NCBI RefSeq assembly: GCF_012275535.1
Contig: NZ_JAAVTK010000009.1
Location: 164,690 to 228,689 of the forward strand
Reading direction: 5' to 3'
DNA from: Hymenobacter artigasi
GTDB lineage: Bacteria > Bacteroidota > Bacteroidia > Cytophagales > Hymenobacteraceae
Length of the DNA stretch: 64,000 bases
Shown: one piece after another, positions 31,776 to 40,000 of the stretch
How the letters are laid out: each line of letters begins with the position of its first letter
How positions within the stretch are numbered: position 1 is the first letter of the stretch
Made by a program: the position numbers and the translations under genes
Notes under the pieces: generated by a model
The model's database searches: none
The model's input: the letters and a program-made list of their open reading frames with translations, nothing else
What the model was told of the DNA's origin: nothing

Positions 31776-33431
31776 ATGACGATTCTTCCTTTCCGCCGTT
31801 GGTCCCTTTCGCTGGCCCTGTTGACGCTGCCGGTTCTGGCCCAGGCGCAGGCGGTGAATGCCCCTACGCCCGCACCCACCCCGCCCACCGGCGATATGAG
31901 CGCCGCCCAATGGTACCTCAAAGACCCGCAGCTCGACAACGTGCCCGGCGTGGGGGCCACCCGCGCCTACGCGGAAATCCTCAAAAACCTGGTTCCGACG
32001 CCCGTTATCGTGGCCGTGATTGACTCCGGGATTGATACGGCCCACGTCGACCTCAAGCCGGTGCTGTGGGTGAACCGGGGCGAGATTCCCGGCAACGGCA
32101 TCGACGACGACAAGAACGGCTACATCGACGATGTGCACGGCTGGAACTTCCTCGGCGGCCCCGACGGCCGCAACGTGAACGCCGAAACGCTGGAAATGAC
32201 GCGCATTGTGGCCGCCGGCCGCAAACGCTTCAAAGGCATCACGGCCAAGACCGTGAAGCCGGCCGACAAGGCTACCTACGCGCTCTATCAGAAAGCCGAG
32301 AAAGCGTATTCGGCCCGCCTCAAGGAGGAAACCGAGCGTAGCAAGCAGGTCGAAGAAATGTCGGGGCCTCTCACCATGATGGTGACCAACATGAAGCAGG
32401 CGCTGGGCACCGACAAGCTCGACACCACCGCCCTCAAAAACGCCAATACCAGCGACCCCAACCTGAAACGCGCCGTGGCTGGCATGCTCGACATGATGCG
32501 CCAGACCGGGGCCGCCGATGCCGATGCTCTGCTCAAGGAACTGAACGAGGGCATGAAGCAGGAGCGCAGCATGCTGGACAATTCGCTGAACCTGAGCTTT
32601 AATCCCCGGGCCGACATCATCAAGGACGACCCCGAGGACGTGAGCCAGCGCTTCTACGGCAACAACGACCTCCACGGCCCCGACCCCATGCACGGCACCC
32701 ACGTTGCGGGCATTATCGCGGCGGTGCGGACCAACAACCTCGGCATCATGGGCCTGGCCCCCGACCCGGTGCGCATCATGGTGGTGCGGGCCGTGCCCGA
32801 CGGCGACGAGCGCGACAAGGACATTGCCAACGCCATTCGCTACGCCGTGGACAACGGCGCGCAGATTATCAACATGAGCTTCGGCAAGGAATTCTCGCCC
32901 CAGCGCCCCGCCGTGGAAGCCGCCTACAAGTACGCCGCCCAGAAAGGCGTACTGCTGGTGCACGCCGCCGGCAACGAAAACCACAACCTCGATGTGGCCG
33001 ACAACTACCCGGCCTCGTTCTACCTGAACAACACCACCATCCCGAACCTGCTCACGGTGGGCGCATCCGGCCCGAAGGACAACGTGAACCTGACCGCCGA
33101 TTTCTCGAACTACAGCAAGAAGGGCGTGGACGTATTCGCGCCCGGCGTGGGCATCTACAGCACGCTGCCCGGCAGCACCTACGGCAACGAAAGCGGCACC
33201 AGCATGGCCTCGCCCGTCACGGCCGGCGTGGCAGCAGTCCTGAAATCGTACTTCCCCAAGCTCACGGCGGTCGATTTGAAGCGCATCATCATGCAGTCGG
33301 CCCAGGTGCACCACACCAAAGTCCAGACGCCCGGCGGCGAGAAGCAGGTTGATTTCTCGACGCTGTCCGTAACCGGCGGCGTGGTGGATATGTACGAAGC
33401 CGTGAAGCTGGCGCAGAAGGCAACGCTGTAG
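31776..33431 (+). CDS. S8-family (subtilisin-like) serine protease, secreted
   Basis: A 551-residue protein with a signal peptide (MTILPFRRWSLSLALLTLPV, cut after AQAQ). The catalytic triad is readable: VAVIDSGIDTAHVDL (Asp-83), MHGTHVAGIIAA (His-306) and GNESGTSMASPVTAG (Ser-476). Between Asp and His there is an insertion of well over 150 residues, mostly helical and charged (KAEKAYSARLKEETERSKQV), much longer than in subtilisin; it could be an internal chaperone-like or substrate-gating module. No T9SS tail is present. The start at 31776 is chosen because it gives the signal peptide. Confidence 0.93.
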   Translation: MTILPFRRWSLSLALLTLPVLAQAQAVNAPTPAPTPPTGDMSAAQWYLKDPQLDNVPGVGATRAYAEILKNLVPTPVIVAVIDSGIDTAHVDLKPVLWVNRGEIPGNGIDDDKNGYIDDVHGWNFLGGPDGRNVNAETLEMTRIVAAGRKRFKGITAKTVKPADKATYALYQKAEKAYSARLKEETERSKQVEEMSGPLTMMVTNMKQALGTDKLDTTALKNANTSDPNLKRAVAGMLDMMRQTGAADADALLKELNEGMKQERSMLDNSLNLSFNPRADIIKDDPEDVSQRFYGNNDLHGPDPMHGTHVAGIIAAVRTNNLGIMGLAPDPVRIMVVRAVPDGDERDKDIANAIRYAVDNGAQIINMSFGKEFSPQRPAVEAAYKYAAQKGVLLVHAAGNENHNLDVADNYPASFYLNNTTIPNLLTVGASGPKDNVNLTADFSNYSKKGVDVFAPGVGIYSTLPGSTYGNESGTSMASPVTAGVAAVLKSYFPKLTAVDLKRIIMQSAQVHHTKVQTPGGEKQVDFSTLSVTGGVVDMYEAVKLAQKATL

Positions 33432-33447
33432 GGCGGCCTGACAGTGT

Positions 33448-33610
33448 CACCTCACCCCCTGCCCCTCTCCTTGGGGAGAGGGGAGCCTGACGAAATTTAA
33501 CGAGAAGAGCCAATTGCTGCACGCAATTGGCTCTTTTTCATTTATAGCTATTTGACGCCAGCGCGGAACTGGCTCCCCTCTCCCCAAGGAGAGGGGCAGG
33601 GGGTGAGGTG
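33448..33610. repeat. Inverted repeat CACCCCCTGCCCCTCTCC family, 40-bp perfect arms
   Basis: Arms 33448-33487 and 33571-33610 are perfect reverse complements. The loop holds an independent terminator. It lies between the convergent S8 and SDR genes. A single arm-like copy sits inside the PIG-L gene at 29466-29511. Confidence 0.95.
33505..33539 (+). terminator. Terminator nested in the loop of the repeat
   Basis: A 13-bp perfect stem (aagagccaattgc / gcaattggctctt) is followed by T-rich sequence and preceded by A-rich sequence, so it can serve both convergent genes. Confidence 0.85.
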
Positions 33611-33623
33611 AGGCGGGAGGCCC

Positions 33624-34433
33624 CTACCCCACATCCACCCCTTTTTCCTCTTTCTGGAAGCTGCTTAGCACCAGCCGGTCCGTCAGGCCGGGCAGCCATT
33701 TGTTGAGGAAAACCACCAGCTTGCCCTGGCCCGTGAGCACTAGGGTGCGCTTGCGCTGCTGCACGGCTTTGAGGATTTCCTGGGCTACGGCTTCGCTGCT
33801 CATCATGGCGCCTTCGTCGCGCGGCGACTCGCCCTGCGACGAGCCGTCGGCGGCCAGCGCGGTCTGGCGGATATTGGAGGCGGTGAAGCCGGGCGCGGCC
33901 GTGAGCACGTTCACGCCCTGGTCGAGCAGCTCCGTGCGCAGGGCTTCGAGGAAGCCGTTCATGGCGAATTTGGAGGCCGAGTAGCCCGTGCGCCCCGGCA
34001 GGCCCCGGTAGCCCGCAATGCTGCTGATGCCCACGATGCTGCCCTTGCTGGCCAGCAAATGCGGCAGGGCAAACTTGGTGGTGAACACGGTGCCGAAGAA
34101 GTTGGTCTGCATCAGGCGCTTGATGACTTCAAGGTCGGCATCCTGAAAGCGGGCGCGCATGCTGATGCCCGCGTTGTTGAGCAGTACGCTGAGGCCGCCG
34201 AAGCGGGCCACGGTTTCGGCCACGGCGCGCTCGGCGGCGGCCTCGTCGCCTACATCGGCCCGGATGGTGAGGTGGGCCACGCCGGCGGCGGCCAGCGCGG
34301 CGGCGGTATCGGCGAGTTTAGCTTCGTCGCGGCCAGTGACGGCCACCTGGTAGCCGGCCCGGCCAAAGGCCAGCGCGCAGGCCCGGCCAATGCCCGAAGT
34401 GCCGCCGGTGATGAGAACAGTGGGAGTTGCCAT
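33624..34433 (-). CDS. Short-chain dehydrogenase/reductase (SDR)
   Basis: A 269-residue cytosolic oxidoreductase with TGGTSGIGRACALAFGRAG at the nucleotide site, VLLNNAGISMRARF (NNAG), GISSIAGYRG and the catalytic YSASKFAMNGF (YxxxK). A hydrophobic C-terminal stretch (LVVFLNKWLPGLTDRLVL) could touch the membrane. The ATG at 34433 (MATPTVLITGG) was chosen over an upstream in-frame start. A TAAATTTG box at 34488-34495 on the minus strand fits the Bacteroidota -7 consensus. Substrate unknown. Confidence 0.92.
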   Translation of the reverse strand: MATPTVLITGGTSGIGRACALAFGRAGYQVAVTGRDEAKLADTAAALAAAGVAHLTIRADVGDEAAAERAVAETVARFGGLSVLLNNAGISMRARFQDADLEVIKRLMQTNFFGTVFTTKFALPHLLASKGSIVGISSIAGYRGLPGRTGYSASKFAMNGFLEALRTELLDQGVNVLTAAPGFTASNIRQTALAADGSSQGESPRDEGAMMSSEAVAQEILKAVQQRKRTLVLTGQGKLVVFLNKWLPGLTDRLVLSSFQKEEKGVDVG

Positions 34434-34706
34434 AAACGAAAAGGAATGGCCCGGTCGGGCCGGGAGAAGACGGGCAAATAATATTGGCAAATTTACGGAT
34501 GGCTGGTGCGATTTTTGCGCCGCCCGATTAAACCTGTTTCCCGGGTTCTGGTCAGGTAGTTGCCGGGCGGACGGGGGTGGGCAGTAGGCGAACCGGTGGG
34601 TTGAGTGGGCGACTCACAGTCGGCAACGGCCGATTGTGGGCAGGCCATCCCTGCTTTCTGCTTACATTTATCCGTTGAATTCAATTGCTTTATTTCAAAG
34701 TACCGT

Positions 34707-36977
34707 ATGCATCCACACCTACGTTCCTGGTCCCGGTTCACGCCGGGTTTTATAGCTGTTTTGCTGGGACTGGGCGTGAGCTCAGAGGCCGCCGCCCAAA
34801 CCACCTGCCCCATTGCGGCCGTATGCACGCCGGGCAACGCCACCAGTGGCCAAGCCAACCTTTTTGGCATGGGCATCCTCAACGTTACCGTTGGGAACAA
34901 CCTCATTAACAACACTACGGGCAACTACATCGACGGCTACCGCGACTACGGCTGCACCTCCAACGCGGCCCTGAACGTGGGCCAGACCTACACCATCAGC
35001 GTGCGCACCGGCCCGAACACGAACGAGAACGTGAAGGTCTGGATTGACTATAACAACGACGGGGCCTTCACCGGCAACAGCGAGCTGGTGTTTGATGGGC
35101 CCAACAGCATTGTGCACACGGGCACGTTTGCGCCGCCCACCACGGCCGTGCTCAGCACCAACCTGCGCATGCGGGTGGCGTCGGACTACGCGCTGGGCAT
35201 CGTGCCCACCTCGTGCTCCACGCCCCAGTATTCGCAGGTGGAAGACTACAGCGTGCGGCTGTCGTCGAACGTGAGCGCGCCGGTGGCTGTGTTCACCACC
35301 AACGGCACCACCACCTGCTCCGGCACCGTGCAGTTCACCGATGCCAGCCAGAACCTGCCCACTTCCTGGCTCTGGACCTTTGGCGACGGCACCACCAGCA
35401 CCCTGCAAAGCCCCTCGCACACCTACACCACGGCCGGCACCTACGCCGTGACGCTGCGCGCTACCAATACCGTAGGCAGTACCACCAGTGCCGCCACCAC
35501 CATCACCTACAACGCCTCGGTGCCGCTGGCGGCCAGCTGCTCGCCCCAAACCACCAACTACTTTGCCAACTACGGCATCACCCGCTTCCGGCTGGGCGAC
35601 ATCGACAATACCTCGGCCGACGGCAGCGCCGGCTACCAGGATTTCACCTGCCCGCAGCGCACCGATTTGATTGTGGGCGTGAATAACCCGATGATTATCA
35701 CCACGGGCGGGGTGAACCCGCACGACATCCGGGTGTACCTGGACGTGAACAACAACGGCGTTTTTGCGGCTTCCGAGCTGGTTTATACCGGCCTGAACAC
35801 GGCCAGCCCCGGGGCCACCACCACCTTCACCCTGCCCACCGGCACCGTGCTCAACCAGCCCCTGCGCCTGCGCGTGATTGCCGATGCCATTGGCAACACG
35901 GCCGGGCCCTGCGTGAACCCCGTGAGCGGCCAGGTGGAAGACTACACCATCATTGCCCGGCCCAATACGCTGCCGCCCATCATCAACTTCAGCACCAACT
36001 ACGTGGTTGGCGGCTGCGTGAATCCCATTCAGTTCACCGACCTCACCACCAACGTGCCCATTTCCTGGCTGTGGAGCTTCGGCGATGGTACGACCAGCAC
36101 CCTGCAAAACCCCACGCACACCTACACCGCCTCGGGTACCTACAACATCACCCTCTCGGCCACCAATGCCAACGCCTCGGCCAGCGTGACGCGCCTGAAC
36201 GCGGTAACCATTCAGGTGCCCTGCCTCACGTATTGCGCGTCGAACGGCACGGGGGGCACCGGCCCCGGCGGGCAGCAGCTGCCCAGTCCGTTCTTCATCG
36301 CCACCGTGGGCATTGCCAATGCCACCCCGGCTTTCGTCAATAACAGCAGCGTTGCCACGGGTGGCTACGCCAACTACACGAGCCTGACCCTATCGGCCAG
36401 CGTGGGCAACTCCCTTAGCCTGACGGTGGGTACCAATCTGGCCGCGCAGCACCGCACCTCGGCCTGGGTAGACTGGAACATGAACGGCACGTTTGATGCC
36501 TCCGAGCTGGTGGTGAATGGCACGGCTAACGCCAATACCTTCACCGCGCCCTTCACGGTGCCCGCCGGCATGGCAGGCAGCACGCCCCGCATGCGGGTGA
36601 TGGTGGTGGCCAACGCCACCGGCGGCACGCCCAACCCCTGCGCCACCAATCTCATCAACGCCGAAGTGGAGGACTACCAGCTGCGGATACTGCCCCTGGC
36701 CACCCGCGATGCCCAGGCCCTGCCCACCCTCAGCCTCTTCCCCAACCCCACCCTGGACGGGCGGGTGAGCCTGCGCCTGCCCGATGCCAGCGCCGCCGGC
36801 CTCTACACCACCGAGGTGCAGAACCTGCTGGGCGCCACGGTGCTGCGCACGGCCCTGCGCCTGGGCCCGGCCGCCGATGCCCAGCTGGACCTGAGCGCCC
36901 TGCCGGCCGGCGTGTACGTGCTGCGCCTGCGCGACGCGCAAGGCCAGACCGCCCTGCGCCGCGTGGTGCGCGAATAA
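34707..36977 (+). CDS. T9SS cargo protein with GEVED and PKD domains
   Basis: A 756-residue exported protein (leader MHPHLRSWSRFTPGFIAVLL, cut near AAAQ). Domain order by eye: GEVED ~25-185 (VWIDYNNDGAF to VEDYSVRL), PKD ~190-270 (WLWTFGDGTTSTLQSPSHTY), GEVED ~275-416 (VYLDVNNNGVF to VEDYTIIA), PKD ~421-505 (WLWSFGDGTTSTLQNPTHTY), GEVED ~510-660 (WVDWNMNGTFD to VEDYQLRI), and a type A T9SS sorting domain from ~674 (LSLFPNPTLDGRVSLRL to YVLRLRDAQGQTALRRVV). It should be displayed or released at the cell surface; binding or adhesion is likely, but no enzyme domain is visible. Confidence 0.92.
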   Translation: MHPHLRSWSRFTPGFIAVLLGLGVSSEAAAQTTCPIAAVCTPGNATSGQANLFGMGILNVTVGNNLINNTTGNYIDGYRDYGCTSNAALNVGQTYTISVRTGPNTNENVKVWIDYNNDGAFTGNSELVFDGPNSIVHTGTFAPPTTAVLSTNLRMRVASDYALGIVPTSCSTPQYSQVEDYSVRLSSNVSAPVAVFTTNGTTTCSGTVQFTDASQNLPTSWLWTFGDGTTSTLQSPSHTYTTAGTYAVTLRATNTVGSTTSAATTITYNASVPLAASCSPQTTNYFANYGITRFRLGDIDNTSADGSAGYQDFTCPQRTDLIVGVNNPMIITTGGVNPHDIRVYLDVNNNGVFAASELVYTGLNTASPGATTTFTLPTGTVLNQPLRLRVIADAIGNTAGPCVNPVSGQVEDYTIIARPNTLPPIINFSTNYVVGGCVNPIQFTDLTTNVPISWLWSFGDGTTSTLQNPTHTYTASGTYNITLSATNANASASVTRLNAVTIQVPCLTYCASNGTGGTGPGGQQLPSPFFIATVGIANATPAFVNNSSVATGGYANYTSLTLSASVGNSLSLTVGTNLAAQHRTSAWVDWNMNGTFDASELVVNGTANANTFTAPFTVPAGMAGSTPRMRVMVVANATGGTPNPCATNLINAEVEDYQLRILPLATRDAQALPTLSLFPNPTLDGRVSLRLPDASAAGLYTTEVQNLLGATVLRTALRLGPAADAQLDLSALPAGVYVLRLRDAQGQTALRRVVRE

Positions 36978-37088
36978 CCCATAATCTCTTGCGAGCCGCA
37001 ACCCGGCTTGCCCTCCGTTTCCAGCCGCCCCGGCCGCCTTCTGGCAGTCGGGGCAGCTTTTCAGCTTTCCTACCCTTCATTTTATTGT

Positions 37089-40000
37089 ATGCCTACAACC
37101 TTACTCCGGCGTTTTTTGGGGCCGATACTACTACTGGCGCTGCTGGTGCTGGGCGTGCGCCCGGCGCAGGCCTCGCACCTATTGGGTGGCGAGATGAGCT
37201 ACCGCTACCTCGACGCCACCGGGCCCGCTACCAGTCCCTTTCGCTACGAAATCACCCTGACCATTTATAGCAACGGCCTGTATACCAATGCTAACCCCAA
37301 TAATGGCATTGCGGCTCCGCCGGTTAGCGCACCGATTGAAATCTACAACCGGACCACCGGGGTGCGCATTGCCAACTATACTTTCAGCCGCACGTCGCCC
37401 ACGGCTACCAACGCCAACCTGCCGCCGCCCATTGCCCCGCCCGTGCCGCAGGGCTGCGCCGTGAGCGGCCCCAGCCAGCCGTTTTACCTGTGCAAATACG
37501 TGCAGACGGTGAACCTGCCGGTTTCCTTTGATGGCTACTACGCCGTGTACTCGGTGGGTGCCCGCAACAACACCCTGACCAACGTGAACAACCCCAGCGG
37601 GGGCACGGGCGGCAACGTACCGCTGACGCTGTACGTGAGCATGGCGCCGCCGCTGATTTACAACCGCTCGCCCGTATTTTCGGATACGGCCGTAGCCATC
37701 GTGTGCAAAAACGACACCACCATCACGCTCAACAATGCCTTCGACCCCGACGGCGACCGCCTGGTGTACTCCTTCGGCACGCCCTACGGCTTCCCAACCC
37801 CCGGCGGCACTTTCCCGCCATTTCCCCAACCGGTACCCTACTACCCGGCTTACAGCGCGGCCAACCCCTTTGGGACGGGCGCGGGCAACTTTGCGACCAT
37901 CAACGCCAGTACGGGCATTGCCAAGTACGGGGCCAGCACCAATGGCCTCTACGTAGTAGCGGTGGACGTGGCAGAATACCGCACCATCAACGGCGTGGAA
38001 GTGCTGATTGGCACCACTCGACGAGACTTGCAGCTGGTGGTATCGACCTGCCCGCCCACTACGGCGCCGGTACTGCCGGCCCCTACCCTCACTCCCCGCA
38101 GCTATACCATTGAGGAAGGCCAGTCGCTGACCATTCCGATTACGGCCACGCAGGCCAGCGGCAACCACCCCCTGGTGCTCACCGTGAACAGTGCCCTGCT
38201 CGATGGTAGCGGGCCGTTCAACACCACCTTCAATGGCAGCACGGGCACGGTGCAGCCCGGCAACCTGACCGGCACGGCCACCGCCACCGGCACCGGCTCA
38301 GTATCGGGCACGTTCATCTACAACTCTGCCTGCGGCCAGGCCCGCACCACGCCCTACGACCTGGGTGTGACCGTGAAGGATAACGGCTGCGGCGGCAAGC
38401 TGGCTTCCGATATTTTCCGGGTGACGGTGACGCGCGCCGCCGGCCCCAACGCCATTACCGGCCCCACCACGGTGTGCGACCCCGCCACGGTGCGTACCTA
38501 CACCGCCGCCGGCCCCGTGCCGGCTTCCTACCGCTGGCGCATTACGGGCGGCACCATCACGAGCGGCCAGGGCACCAACGCGGTGCAGGTGACCTGGGCC
38601 AGCGCCAATACCACCGGCACGCTCTCGCTCAAGGGCATTTCGACCTACGGCTGCCTGTCTGACTCAGTGGTTAAAACCGTGGATATCCGGCCGCTGCCGG
38701 CTCTCACAGCCACGGCCCTCGCGCCCAGCATCTGCCTGGGCACGTCGACTACGCTGACGGTGACCGGTCTGGCGGGCCTTACCTACGTGTGGTCCGGTGG
38801 CGGCATCAGCTCCACCAGCACCACCGTTACGGTGACGCCCACCGCCACCACCACCTACACTGTGACCGGCACCGACGGCACCTGCTCCATCACGGCCACC
38901 GTGACGGTGACCGTGACGCCTCCGCCCGTGGCCAATGCCGGCCCGGCCCGCACCATTTGCCCCAACGTGGCTTCTACGCCGCTGGGCGTGGCAGCTGTCA
39001 CTGGCTTTACCTATACCTGGACGCCAGCCCTGGGCCTGAGCAGCACCACCGTGGCCCAGCCCACCGTGACGCTGCCCAACACCACCGGCGCAGCCATCAC
39101 CCAGACCTACACGCTCACCGTATCCTCCGGCCCAAGCTGCTCCAGCACTTCTTCGGTGGTGGTGACGGTGAGCCCCGCCGCCGTGGCCGATGCCGGCCCG
39201 GCCCGCAGCACCTGCTCGGGGGTAGCTTCGGCCGCCATTGGCACTGCCGCACTGGCCGGCTACACTTATAGCTGGAGCCCGGCCACCGGCCTGAGCAGCG
39301 CCACCGTGGCCCAGCCCACCGTAACGCTGCCCAACCTGACCGGCACGCCCATCACCCAGACTTATACTGTGACGGCTACTAACAGTACAGGCTGCACCGC
39401 GACCTCCACGGTCATCATTACCATCAACCCCGCCGCCGTGGCCGTGCCCGGCCCGGCCATCAGCTTCTGCTCGGGCACGGTTTCGGCCCCGCTGGGCGGC
39501 ACGGCTACGCCCGTAGCCGGCACTACCTACAGCTGGAGCCCGGCCACTGGCCTGAGTGACCCGACTGTTGCCAACCCCACGGTAACGGGCATTAACACGA
39601 CGGGCGTGCCCATCGTGAGAACTTATACCCTGATTACCACTTCGCCCCTCGGCTGCCCCTCCGCCCCTGCCACCGTGGTGGTGACCATCAACCCCGCCGC
39701 CGTGGCCGATGCCGGCCTGGCCAAGGCGACCTGCTCGAACGTGCCCGTGGCCATTGGCAACGGCGCGGCCGTAGCCGGCACCACCTACGCCTGGAGCCCG
39801 GCCACCGGCCTGAGCAGCACCTCGGTGCTGAACCCGACCGTGACGCTGCCCAACCTGACCGGTGCCCCCATCACCCAGACCTACACCCTGACGGCTACTA
39901 CCGCCAACGGCTGCACCGCCACCAACACCGTGGTGGTAACCATCAACCCGGCTGCCGTGGCCGATGCCGGCCTGGCCAAGGCGACCTGCTCGAACGTGCC

